A DNA stretch of 64,000 bases from Rodentibacter sp901420285 (GTDB lineage Bacteria; Pseudomonadota; Gammaproteobacteria; Enterobacterales; Pasteurellaceae), in contig NZ_CP162010.1 in the NCBI RefSeq assembly GCF_041734645.1, positions 1 to 64,000 of the forward strand. The letters run 5' to 3'. Shown one piece after another: positions 34,829-43,276 of this stretch. A program made the translations under genes and the position numbers. Within the stretch, counting starts at the first letter, position 1, and each line of letters starts with the position of its first letter. The notes under the pieces are model-generated. The model saw only the letters and a program-made list of their open reading frames with translations. It made no database searches and had not been told where the DNA came from.

Positions 34829-36010
34829 ATGACAACTCTCGGTACCGCATTAACCCAGAACGCCACCAAAGTGATGATTTTGGGTTCCGGCGAATTAGGC
34901 AAAGAAGTGGTGATTGAACTGCAACGCCTAGGCGTAGAAGTCATCGCCGTAGATCGTTACGAAAACGCGCCGGCGCAACAAGTCGCGCATCGTGCTTACA
35001 CGTTGTCTATGCTCGACGGCACCGCATTGAAAGCGCTAGTGGAGCAAGAAAAACCGGATTATATCGTACCGGAAGTGGAAGCCATTGCTACTACAACTTT
35101 AGTGGAGTTAGAGCAAGCTGGTTTTAATGTCGTACCGACAGCAAAAGCCGCGCAACTTACTATGAACCGTGAAGGCATTCGACGTTTGGCTGCAGAAGAA
35201 TTGGGTTTACCGACTTCGCCTTATCAGTTCGTCGATAACTTTGCCGATTTTCAACGCGCGGTAGCAAAAATTGGTATTCCTTGTGTAGTGAAACCGATTA
35301 TGTCTTCATCCGGTCATGGGCAAAGCGTGTTGAAATCCGAAGACGATTTGCAAAAAGCTTGGGATTACGCGCAAGAAGGCGGCCGCGCCGGCGCTGGTCG
35401 GGTGATTGTAGAAGGTTTCGTGAAATTTGATTATGAAATCACGCTGTTAACTGTGCGTCATATTAATGGCACCGCTTTTCTTGCGCCAATCGGCCATCGT
35501 CAAGAAGACGGCGATTATCGCGAGTCTTGGCAGCCGCAGGCAATGTCGGAGGTAGCATTGCAGAAAGCACAAGCCGTTGCGGAAAAAATTACCGGTGCTT
35601 TAGGTGGTAGAGGAATTTTCGGCGTGGAAATGTTTGTATGCGGCGATGAAGTAATTTTTAATGAAGTTTCTCCTCGCCCGCATGATACCGGCATGGTGAC
35701 GTTAATTTCTCAAGATCTCTCCGAATTCGCCTTGCACGCCCGTGCCATTTTGGGGTTGCCGATTCCTGAAATAACCTTATTTGGTCCGGCGGCATCAAAA
35801 GCCGTTGTTGTAGCAGGCAAATCGCAAAACGTTCGTTTCGGTTGCCTCGACCAGGTTCTCGCCGAGTCGCAGACCGATATTCGTTTATTCGGTAAAGGTG
35901 AACTTAACGGCCATCGTCGCTTAGGCGTATTATTGGCGCGCGACGTTTCGGTGGAGAAAGCGTTAGAAAAAGTCAATCGCGCTTACGAGAAATTAACATT
36001 TACGCTTTAA
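34829..36010 (+). CDS. purT: Phosphoribosylglycinamide formyltransferase 2 (formate-dependent)
   Basis: Makes formylglycinamide ribonucleotide using formate and ATP in purine synthesis. The 393-residue ATP-grasp protein has the N-terminal KVMILGSGELGKEV, the ATP-grasp core around PCVVKPIMSSSGHGQSV and DYEITLLTVR, and the Mg-binding FNEVSPRPHDTGMV. Starts 9 bp after luxS. Motif copy GCACCGCATTGAA at 35020-35032 is read as GTALK. Confidence 0.97.
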   Translation: MTTLGTALTQNATKVMILGSGELGKEVVIELQRLGVEVIAVDRYENAPAQQVAHRAYTLSMLDGTALKALVEQEKPDYIVPEVEAIATTTLVELEQAGFNVVPTAKAAQLTMNREGIRRLAAEELGLPTSPYQFVDNFADFQRAVAKIGIPCVVKPIMSSSGHGQSVLKSEDDLQKAWDYAQEGGRAGAGRVIVEGFVKFDYEITLLTVRHINGTAFLAPIGHRQEDGDYRESWQPQAMSEVALQKAQAVAEKITGALGGRGIFGVEMFVCGDEVIFNEVSPRPHDTGMVTLISQDLSEFALHARAILGLPIPEITLFGPAASKAVVVAGKSQNVRFGCLDQVLAESQTDIRLFGKGELNGHRRLGVLLARDVSVEKALEKVNRAYEKLTFTL

Positions 36011-36030
36011 TCCTTTATTTTTTACTCTTC

Positions 36031-36075
36031 AATGCGGTTGAAATTCGATGAATTTTGACCGCATTTTCTTTTTCT
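36031..36075 (+). terminator. Hairpin with repeat-like arms after purT, probable terminator
   Basis: AATGCGGT (36031-36038) faces ACCGCATT (36058-36065), with partial pairing of GAAATTC and GAATTT inside, followed by TTCTTTTTCT. It uses the same GCGGT core as both the uptake signal and the dispersed motif. Confidence 0.65.
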
Positions 36076-36101
36076 ACGCTTGAAGCAAAACAAATGATAA
36101 A

Positions 36102-36125
36102 ACCGCATTTTCATTCCAATGCGGT
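36102..36125 (-). terminator. Hairpin downstream of rhlB
   Basis: ACCGCATT (36102-36109) and AATGCGGT (36118-36125) form an 8-bp stem with an 8-base loop. On the minus strand it is followed by TTTTATC. The right arm belongs to a full copy of the dispersed motif (TCCAATGCGGTGCT, 36116-36129). Confidence 0.55.
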
Positions 36126-36187
36126 GCTGAGGAGAGAGGAGAATTTCATTAAAAAATATAGGGCGAGAAAAAATCTCACCCTAGAAA

Positions 36188-37438
36188 TTATCTGCGGCGA
36201 GCGCGATTTCTCGTTGGTGTGTGCGATGAATCACTCGTGCGCAGTTTTAAACGATAGGGTTTCGGTAAGCTTAATAAGGAGTCGGGAGCGTATTGGCTGA
36301 GCGGAATGGAATGGCCAATATATTCTTCAATTGCCGGTAAATTCATAGCGTATTCTTCGCACGCGAAGCTGATAGAAACGCCGCTTTCGCCGGCGCGACC
36401 GGTGCGCCCGATGCGGTGTACATAATCTTCGCAATCGTCCGGTAAATCATAGTTAAATACGTGAGTTACGGCAGGAATATGTAACCCTCGCGCCGCTACA
36501 TCCGTCGCCACTAAAATATCCAAATCACCGTCGGTGAATTGTTTTAGTAGCGCAAGGCGTTTTTTCTGCGCCACATCGCCGGTAAGCAAGCCGACTCGAT
36601 GGCCGTCCGCTGCTAAGTAGCCCCAAATTTCTTCACAACGATGTTTAGTGTTGGCAAATACGATACAACGTTCCGGCCATTCCTCTTCCATTAAGGTGAG
36701 CAACAACGCCATTTTGTCTTGGTTGGACGGATAAAATAACTCTTCTTTAATGCGGCGACCGGTTTTTTGTTCCGGTTCGATTTCGATATATTCCGGAGCG
36801 TTCATGTCTTCAAAGGCAAGCTCGCGTACTTTGTAAGAAAGCGTCGCGGAGAAAAGCATGGTTAAGCGATTTTGTGGCGAAGGACATTTGCGTAGCAGAT
36901 AGCGAATATCGCGAATAAAACCGAGGTCAAACATACGATCCGCTTCGTCCAATACGACGACTTGAATTTGATCTAAACGAATCACACCTTGTTTTACGTA
37001 ATCAATTACGCGTCCCGTGGTACCGATTAAAATATCCACACCGCGTTCAATGGCTTGTAATTGTTTGTCGTAGCCATCGCCACCGTACGCCAATGCGGTT
37101 CTCAATCCGCTGGTTTTGGCAAGCGGCTCCGCATCGTTGCCGATTTGCACCGCCAATTCTCGGGTCGGTGCAAGAATTAATGCGCGCGGTTGCGAATAAT
37201 GTGCATCTTCTTGTTGATGGCTTAATAAATGATGGAAAGTGGCGGTTAAAAACGCCATCGTTTTGCCGGTTCCGGTTTGTGCTTGACCGGCAACATCTTT
37301 GCCTTGCAATGTGATGGGTAAAGATAGCGCTTGAATTGGTGTACAGAACTCGAATCCTTTGGCTTGTAAAGTTTGTTGCACGATCGGGTGTAAAGGAAAA
37401 TCGGTAAAACGTTGCTGACTTAAATAATCTTGTTGCAT
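36188..37438 (-). CDS. rhlB: ATP-dependent RNA helicase RhlB
   Basis: DEAD-box helicase, 416 residues; in E. coli it is part of the RNA degradosome. Visible motifs in order: Q motif region GFEFCTPIQALSLP, Walker A AQTGTGKT, PTRELAVQ, GTTGRVIDY, VLDEADRMFD, SATLSYKVRE, FANTKHRCEE, TDVAARGLHIP and HRIGRTGRAGESG. Start is the ATG at 37438 (minus) and the length fits RhlB. It is convergent with purT, with a hairpin region between. The C-terminal tail is basic (TPTRNRARRR). Confidence 0.94.
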   Translation of the reverse strand: MQQDYLSQQRFTDFPLHPIVQQTLQAKGFEFCTPIQALSLPITLQGKDVAGQAQTGTGKTMAFLTATFHHLLSHQQEDAHYSQPRALILAPTRELAVQIGNDAEPLAKTSGLRTALAYGGDGYDKQLQAIERGVDILIGTTGRVIDYVKQGVIRLDQIQVVVLDEADRMFDLGFIRDIRYLLRKCPSPQNRLTMLFSATLSYKVRELAFEDMNAPEYIEIEPEQKTGRRIKEELFYPSNQDKMALLLTLMEEEWPERCIVFANTKHRCEEIWGYLAADGHRVGLLTGDVAQKKRLALLKQFTDGDLDILVATDVAARGLHIPAVTHVFNYDLPDDCEDYVHRIGRTGRAGESGVSISFACEEYAMNLPAIEEYIGHSIPLSQYAPDSLLSLPKPYRLKLRTSDSSHTPTRNRARRR

Positions 37439-37500
37439 AAAAATCGCAGGGATAATTTGAATGTAAAAAAAGCAAGGCGACTAACCTTGCTTTGTAAAAT

Positions 37501-37577
<77 letters not shown>

Positions 37578-37654
37578 TAAGTGGTGGCTATGATAAATTC
37601 CGCCTCTTTGTCTGTCAATATTAAATTTTCAATTCAATGTTATCAGATTAAATA

Positions 37655-39100
37655 TTAAGCGTTTTGCGCCTGAATAAAATCAATGGCATGTTGAATGCGA
37701 TTTAATACGCGTTCACGCCCGATGCCTACGAGGGTGACGTCCATGGACGGTGATTGACCCGTACCGGTAACGGCGACACGCAACGGCATGCCTACTTTTC
37801 CCATGCCAACTTCCAATTCGGCGGCGGTTTGCTCAATGGCTTCGTGGGTGGAATGCAAATCCCAGCTAGAAAGTGTGGTCAGTTTTTCTTTTACTTTTTC
37901 TAGGGCTTCTACGGCACCGGCTTTGAAATGTTTTTTCGCGGCAGCTTCATCGAAAGTGTCAAATTCTTCAAAGAAATAACGGCTTGCCTGCGCCATTTCG
38001 CGTAAGGTTTTGCAACGATCCGCTAGCATATTAACGATTTCCGTTAATGCCGGACCGTTTGTGGTGTCAATACCCAGATCCTGATATTGCCACGCCAAGT
38101 GTTTTGCCACATACTCCCGCGGCAATTCACGAATGTAATGATGATTTAACCATAATAATTTTTCGGTGTTGAAGGCGCTGGCGGATTTACTGACGGAATG
38201 TAAATCAAACAATTCGATCATTTCTTCACGGGTAAAGATTTCTTGATCACCGTGCCCCCACCCCAAACGCACTAAATAATTGATAAGCGCTTCCGGTAAA
38301 TAGCCTTCGTCGCGATATTGCATAACACTCACTGCGCCGTGACGTTTGGAAAGTTTTTGCCCGTCGTCACCGTTAATCATGGAAACGTGGGCGTACACCG
38401 GAATCGGCGCGCCGAGGGCTTTTAAGATGTTAATTTGGCGCGGCGTGTTGTTAATGTGGTCTTCACCGCGTACCACGTGCGTAATCCCCATGTCCCAGTC
38501 GTCGACTACCACGCAGAAATTGTAGGTCGGCGAACCATCGGTACGGCGGATAATCAAATCATCCAATTCGCTGTTGCTGATTTCAATGCGTCCACGTACC
38601 GCGTCATCAAATACCACGGAACCTTCCGTCGGGTTTTTAAAGCGTACCACGTGAGGTTCATCAGCCGAATGATGGGCATGATCATGCAAACAATGACGGT
38701 CATAACGTGGTTTTTCTTTGTTTTGTTCTTGTGTATGACGTAATGTGTCTAAACGTTCTTTGGTGCAGTAACAACGGTATGCCAAGCCTTGTTCGATCAT
38801 TTGATCAATCACTTGATTGTAACGATCAAAACGCTTGGTTTGATAATACGGGCCGTGTTCCCAGCTGAGATCCAACCATTCCATGGCTTCTAAAATGGCT
38901 TGCGTCGCTTCCGGCGTAGAGCGCTCCAAATCGGTATCTTCAATACGCAACACGAATTCGCCGTGATTATGTTTGGCATATAACCAAGAATAAAGTGCAG
39001 TGCGCGCGCCACCTACATGTAAATAACCGGTCGGACTTGGTGCAAAACGAGTACGCACTTTCACGTTCGGATCCAAATCAAAAGGAGCATCTAATTTCAT
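37655..39100 (-). CDS. gltX: Glutamyl-tRNA synthetase
   Basis: Class I aminoacyl-tRNA synthetase, 481 residues. The HIGH-like motif is PSPTGYLHVGGARTALY (about residues 21-37). The zinc-binding Cys-rich segment CYCTKERLDTLRH...CLH is present and the KMSKS-like motif is KLSKRHG. Start is the ATG at 39100 (minus). The tRNA-Val promoter and genes lie divergently to the right. Confidence 0.97.
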   Translation of the reverse strand: MKLDAPFDLDPNVKVRTRFAPSPTGYLHVGGARTALYSWLYAKHNHGEFVLRIEDTDLERSTPEATQAILEAMEWLDLSWEHGPYYQTKRFDRYNQVIDQMIEQGLAYRCYCTKERLDTLRHTQEQNKEKPRYDRHCLHDHAHHSADEPHVVRFKNPTEGSVVFDDAVRGRIEISNSELDDLIIRRTDGSPTYNFCVVVDDWDMGITHVVRGEDHINNTPRQINILKALGAPIPVYAHVSMINGDDGQKLSKRHGAVSVMQYRDEGYLPEALINYLVRLGWGHGDQEIFTREEMIELFDLHSVSKSASAFNTEKLLWLNHHYIRELPREYVAKHLAWQYQDLGIDTTNGPALTEIVNMLADRCKTLREMAQASRYFFEEFDTFDEAAAKKHFKAGAVEALEKVKEKLTTLSSWDLHSTHEAIEQTAAELEVGMGKVGMPLRVAVTGTGQSPSMDVTLVGIGRERVLNRIQHAIDFIQAQNA

Positions 39101-39238
39101 TTTTTATAACCTATATATTAATCAAGATATTGCGCGCTATTTTACTACGATTCGATTAGGACTGCGCGCGGTTATAAATAAAAAGCGAATTTTATGCTTA
39201 TTTTTGCAACAACTAAGCGTTTTTTTAATAAAAAACGA

Positions 39239-39266
39239 TTGACTGAATACGCATTATCCCTATAAT
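39239..39266 (+). promoter_or_regulatory. Sigma-70 promoter of the tRNA-Val cluster
   Basis: TTGACT (39239-39244) and a perfect TATAAT (39261-39266) are separated by 16 bases. The first tRNA starts at 39285. The bases after the -10 (GCCCATCC) are GC-rich, which could be a discriminator. Confidence 0.8.
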
Positions 39267-39284
39267 GCCCATCCACAACATTAA

Positions 39285-39360
39285 GGGCGATTAGCTCAGT
39301 TGGGAGAGCACCTCCCTTACAAGGAGGGGGTCACTGGTTCGAGACCGGTATCGCCCACCA
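39285..39360 (+). tRNA. tRNA-Val(TAC), copy 1
   Basis: Acceptor GGGCGAT pairs with ATCGCCC and an ACCA end is encoded. The anticodon stem-loop is CCTCC-CTTACAA-GGAGG, so the anticodon is UAC, reading GUA and GUG valine codons. The T arm is CTGGTTCGAGACCGG. Three copies follow in tandem and appear identical over their 76 bases. Confidence 0.96.
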
Positions 39361-39400
39361 CTTTTTCAAAGTATCTTAATGTTGTTAAGTTTGACCAAGC

Positions 39401-39476
39401 GGGCGATTAGCTCAGTTGGGAGAGCACCTCCCTTACAAGGAGGGGGTCACTGGTTCGAGACCGGTATCGCCCACCA
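39401..39476 (+). tRNA. tRNA-Val(TAC), copy 2
   Basis: Same 76 bases as copy 1, with anticodon UAC. Separated from copy 1 by a 40-base spacer (39361-39400). Confidence 0.96.
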
Positions 39477-39537
39477 CTTTTCAAAAGTGTTCCTTCCGCA
39501 CAAACTTTTTCTTTATTGTTTAAGCCTTGTCTTAAGT

Positions 39538-39613
39538 GGGCGATTAGCTCAGTTGGGAGAGCACCTCCCTTACAAGGAGGGGGTCACTGGTTCGAGACCG
39601 GTATCGCCCACCA
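39538..39613 (+). tRNA. tRNA-Val(TAC), copy 3
   Basis: Same 76 bases as copies 1 and 2. The spacer from copy 2 is 61 bases and shares the CACTTTT...AAG features with the first spacer. A short palindrome (CTTAGCTAAG, 39614-39623) follows. Confidence 0.96.
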
Positions 39614-39778
39614 CTTAGCTAAGCGTTTAAATAGATATTCTCTAGTTTTTCACTAAAACATTTCATCATTCTTTGAATTTTTTCTAATGTAATTCAACAA
39701 ATTTTTAAGGTTTCTTGAATTTCTGTCAGTTTTTTGACAAGGTGACGGCTTTCTTACTTATTAAACCTAGGAAATACT

Positions 39779-41767
39779 ATGCCTCACTCAAATCTAAAAG
39801 AGCTCACGTTTCGAGGGATTATTCTCGGTGCGTTGATTACGGTAATTTTTACCGCCTCTAACGTCTATTTGGGCTTAAAAGTCGGCATGACTTTTGCCTC
39901 CTCTATTCCAGCCGCCGTAATTTCCATGGCTGTGCTGAAATTCTTCAAGGACTCCAGTATCTTAGAAAACAATATGGTGCAAACCCAAGCGTCTTCCGCC
40001 GGAACGCTTTCTTCGGTCATTTTCGTGTTACCCGGCTTGTTAATGATGGGGTATTGGAATGATTTTCCGTTTTGGCAAACCATGTTGATTTGTGCCGCCG
40101 GCGGTACTTTGGGCGTGTTGTTTACCATTCCGTTGCGCCGAGCCATGGTGGTAAACAGCGATTTACCTTATCCAGAAGGCGTGGCAGCCGCCGAAATTTT
40201 AAAAGCCGGCAACCATGAAAACGGCGATAGTGGCGTGAAAGATATTGCTTACGGTGGCGCATTAGCCGCACTGGTCGCGTTTTTAACCAACGGTTTACGC
40301 GTTATGTCCGACAGCGCTAGCACTTGGATTCAAGCCGGCAAGGCCGCTTTCCAGCTACCTATGGGATTCTCTCTGGCATTATTGGGAGCGGGTTATTTAA
40401 TCGGTATCGTGGGTGGTATTGCAATATTAATTGGCACAATCCTCACTTGGGGGGTAGCGGTGCCGTTTTTTACTGCATCGGGAGATATGCCGGTCGGAGT
40501 GAGTTTAGTTGATTTCGCCATGGCGATGTGGAAAACCAAAGTACGCTTTATCGGTGTAGGAACCATCGGAATTGCCGCGATTTGGACATTATTAGTGTTA
40601 ATGAAACCGATGGTACAAGGCATGGTGTACTCTTTCCGCATGCTCAAAGGGGAGCATGGCGAATCTGAGCACCGCATTGACATCGACCTTTCGCCGAAAA
40701 GCATGATTTATATTTTAATCGCGACCGTCGTGTTGATTGTAATTTCCTTACATCACTTCATCGCCGCGGCACCGATTGCACCGGAACTTTCCATTTTATT
40801 AGTGGTGGTTTGCACATTCTTGGCGGTATTTATCGGGTTCTTCGTAGCGGCGGCTTCCGGTTATATGGCCGGTTTGGTTGGTTCTTCATCCAGTCCGATT
40901 TCCGGTATCGGAATTCTTTCCGTAATTGTGATTTCATTAGTGCTTGTATCCATTGGAAATGCAGCCGGTTTATTTGAAACGCCGGACGGTCAAAAATTCT
41001 TAACTGCATTAACATTGTTTACCGCGTCTATTGTGTTGACGACTGCAACGATTTCTAACGATAACTTGCAGGATTTAAAAACCGGTTTATTGGTAGAAGC
41101 CACACCATGGCGTCAACAAGTCGCGTTGATTATTGGTTGCTTTGTGGGCGCGTTGGTCATCGCACCGGTACTGGAAATTCTTTATCACGCTTACGGTTTC
41201 AGTGGCGCCTTACCTCGTCCGGATATGGATCCAAGCCAAGCACTTTCTGCACCGCAAGCGACTATTATGACGACGATTGCACAGGGTATTTTCACCAATC
41301 AATTGGAATGGACGTATATTTTAACCGGCGTTGGCTTGGGTGCGGTGCTGATTTTAATCGACGCCTTCTTGAAAAAAATCAGCGACAAGACGTTCGCTTT
41401 ACCGGTGCTTGCAGTGGGAATCGGTATTTATCTTCCGCCGTCTATTAATATGCCGCTGATTATTGGCGCGTTCTTGGCATGGTTCATCAATCGTCGTATC
41501 GCTAAACTCGGTGATAAACGCATTAGCGCCAAAGCTGAACGTTTCGGTACGCTTTTCTCGGCCGGACTTATTGTGGGGGAAAGCTTAATGGGAGTTATTT
41601 TAGCCTTTATTATTGCCGCTTCCGTGACATCCGGAGGTTCAGAGGCTCCGCTTTCGCTCAATCTTGAAAACTGGGACGCTATCGGTGAAGTGTTAGGTTT
41701 AATCGTGTTTATCGCGGGCCTTGCTATTTTCGCTTTTCGCGTATTACGCGCGAAAAAATCGGACTAA
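39779..41767 (+). CDS. OPT-family oligopeptide transporter
   Basis: Integral membrane transporter of 662 residues with about fourteen or more hydrophobic segments. The N-terminus PHSNLKELTFRGIILGALIT and the motif VGLKVGMTFASSIPAAVIS (approximately SNVYLGLKVGMTFASSIPAA) are typical of OPT-family bacterial members, as is SDLPYPEGVAAAEILKAG. Substrate (peptides or metal chelates) cannot be read from sequence. Start is the ATG at 39779. A terminator follows immediately. Confidence 0.9.
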   Translation: MPHSNLKELTFRGIILGALITVIFTASNVYLGLKVGMTFASSIPAAVISMAVLKFFKDSSILENNMVQTQASSAGTLSSVIFVLPGLLMMGYWNDFPFWQTMLICAAGGTLGVLFTIPLRRAMVVNSDLPYPEGVAAAEILKAGNHENGDSGVKDIAYGGALAALVAFLTNGLRVMSDSASTWIQAGKAAFQLPMGFSLALLGAGYLIGIVGGIAILIGTILTWGVAVPFFTASGDMPVGVSLVDFAMAMWKTKVRFIGVGTIGIAAIWTLLVLMKPMVQGMVYSFRMLKGEHGESEHRIDIDLSPKSMIYILIATVVLIVISLHHFIAAAPIAPELSILLVVVCTFLAVFIGFFVAAASGYMAGLVGSSSSPISGIGILSVIVISLVLVSIGNAAGLFETPDGQKFLTALTLFTASIVLTTATISNDNLQDLKTGLLVEATPWRQQVALIIGCFVGALVIAPVLEILYHAYGFSGALPRPDMDPSQALSAPQATIMTTIAQGIFTNQLEWTYILTGVGLGAVLILIDAFLKKISDKTFALPVLAVGIGIYLPPSINMPLIIGAFLAWFINRRIAKLGDKRISAKAERFGTLFSAGLIVGESLMGVILAFIIAASVTSGGSEAPLSLNLENWDAIGEVLGLIVFIAGLAIFAFRVLRAKKSD

Positions 41768-41784
41768 TCGGTGAAATTATTTTA

Positions 41785-41817
41785 AAATAGGCTATTTCCC
41801 TAATAGCCTATTTTTTT
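41785..41817 (+). terminator. Intrinsic terminator after the OPT transporter
   Basis: AAATAGGCTAT (41785-41795) and ATAGCCTATTT (41803-41813) form an 11-bp stem with a 7-base loop and a T run. It ends exactly at the next ATG. Confidence 0.85.
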
Positions 41818-42228
41818 ATGAAAGCCTATTTAAAAGCCTTAATTCTTTTCCCTTTTATCGTTCAAGTATCGGCAACCGCATTACTCTATTTTTTAGACGC
41901 TGATCTTAACGCCTTACCGTTTGGCAATTATCTCATCGTTGCCTTTTTTTTCGCCACCGTACCTGCGTTCTTAATCGTGTTGTTTGCCGCCAAATTTCGT
42001 TATGTGCGCCATAACATCACATCCATTGTGTTGGCGACATCATTAATTTCGATTTGTTATTGTAACCTCGCGTCCTATTTTTATTTGCTTGTAGCTAACG
42101 AAAACGAACCGACATTTTGGCAATGGATTAGCGAAGGTGGCTTAGCCCTCGGTTTGTTAGGTGTTTGCGGCATGTTGTTTTACGCATTATTCGTGATGCC
42201 GTGGTTGTTGCCGAAGAATAGGTCGTAA
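41818..42228 (+). CDS. Hypothetical membrane protein
   Basis: The 136-residue hydrophobic protein has four membrane segments (about residues 3-25, 37-60, 66-93, 106-131). I do not recognise a family. The ATG at 41818 sits directly on the T run of the preceding terminator, and no Shine-Dalgarno sequence is visible. No clear internal start with a ribosome-binding site was found either, so the true start or expression is uncertain. Coding potential looks real, since the segments are regular and uninterrupted. Confidence 0.6.
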   Translation: MKAYLKALILFPFIVQVSATALLYFLDADLNALPFGNYLIVAFFFATVPAFLIVLFAAKFRYVRHNITSIVLATSLISICYCNLASYFYLLVANENEPTFWQWISEGGLALGLLGVCGMLFYALFVMPWLLPKNRS

Positions 42229-42339
42229 ACCGGTTGAAAATTAATTTTGCCGTACAAGGAAAATAACCGTGAATTGTACTGCCCAAATAGCACCACATTG
42301 ACGGGAGCATATCCCGCCATCCGCTTCAAGGAGAACGTT

Positions 42340-43203
42340 ATGCTACCGCTCAACGAACATCTGCTTAACCAAGTTCTACTGATTGCTTATCAGGCGGGTA
42401 AGCACCTCCGGCGTTTTTATCAGCAACAAGTTGAAGTACGCATTAAAGAAGACAACACGCCGGTGACGGAAGCGGATTTATTCGTCAGCCGATTCTTAAC
42501 GGAAAAATTACGCGCACTGTTTCCCAACGTGCCGGTGCTGTCGGAAGAAAATTGCCGCATTCCGTTTGCCGAGCGGCAATATTGGCAAGAATATTGGTTG
42601 ATTGATCCGCTCGACGGCACGCAACAATTTATCGATCGCACCGATCAATTCGCCGTACTAATGACCTTGGTACGCAAAAATAAACCGGCATTGAGCGTTA
42701 TCCACGCCCCAATTTTATCCACCACTTATTATGCGCTGAAAGATTTCGGCGCCTTTAAAAAACAAGGCGAACAAGTCGTTAGGCTCACCGGCGGACTTTC
42801 AAAACAGCACCGCATTGAAGTCTCAAATGAGCACCGCATTGAACCCTCAAATCAGCACCGCATTGAACCCTTGAAAATCGCGGTCGGCGCGACGACTTCG
42901 CAAGAAAAAGTGCGTGCGCTGTTACCGCCGAATTTCCCGTGCGAATTCATCGTGTTCGGTTCCAGTAGTTTGAAAAGCGGCTTGGTGGCGGAAGGTGTGG
43001 CAGATTGTTACGTCCGCCTCGGCCGCACCGGCGAGTGGGATACCGCCGGTGCGGAAGTGTTGCTCGCTGAAACGGGCGGCACGATTTTTGATTCGCATTT
43101 TGCGCCGCTTACTTACAATCAACGCGAAACGCTAATTAATCCGCATTTCGTGATGGTGGCGGATAAATCGCGCGATTGGCGCGTCGTCTTTCAATTTAAT
43201 TGA
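42340..43203 (+). CDS. cysQ: 3'(2'),5'-bisphosphate nucleotidase CysQ
   Basis: Inositol-monophosphatase-family enzyme that hydrolyses PAP to AMP in sulfur assimilation. The 287-residue protein is about 40 residues longer than E. coli CysQ (246), partly because of an insertion. Metal-binding motifs: KEDNTPVTEADL (37-47), SEEN, WLIDPLDGTQQF (86-97), and GEWDTAGAEVLL near the C-terminus. Residues about 156-179 (QHRIEVSN-EHRIEPSN-QHRIEPLK) are an in-frame repeat array. The ATG at 42340 follows AAGGAGAACGTT. Confidence 0.9.
   Translation: MLPLNEHLLNQVLLIAYQAGKHLRRFYQQQVEVRIKEDNTPVTEADLFVSRFLTEKLRALFPNVPVLSEENCRIPFAERQYWQEYWLIDPLDGTQQFIDRTDQFAVLMTLVRKNKPALSVIHAPILSTTYYALKDFGAFKKQGEQVVRLTGGLSKQHRIEVSNEHRIEPSNQHRIEPLKIAVGATTSQEKVRALLPPNFPCEFIVFGSSSLKSGLVAEGVADCYVRLGRTGEWDTAGAEVLLAETGGTIFDSHFAPLTYNQRETLINPHFVMVADKSRDWRVVFQFN
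42806..42877 (+). repeat. 24-bp tandem repeat in cysQ carrying the dispersed motif
   Basis: AGCACCGCATTGAA occurs at 42806-42819, 42830-42843 and 42854-42867, exactly 24 bp apart. The repeats are in frame and encode 8-residue units xHRIExxx. Array lies between two conserved parts of the enzyme. Nothing similar is expected in CysQ, so this is an insertion or expansion. Confidence 0.9.
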
Positions 43204-43276
43204 TTGGTTCGATTGGTTTTTTTCGCTAGAATGGCGCACTATTTTGCACGTTACTCGGATATTTATAAGGAATATT

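Noticed and set aside
39285..39613. Direct repeats from an insertion or array
   Set aside because: They are complete tRNA-Val genes with normal stems and CCA ends.
42806..42877. A short repeat array resembling a CRISPR array
   Set aside because: Units are 24 bp, contiguous and in frame inside cysQ, without spacers, leader or cas genes.
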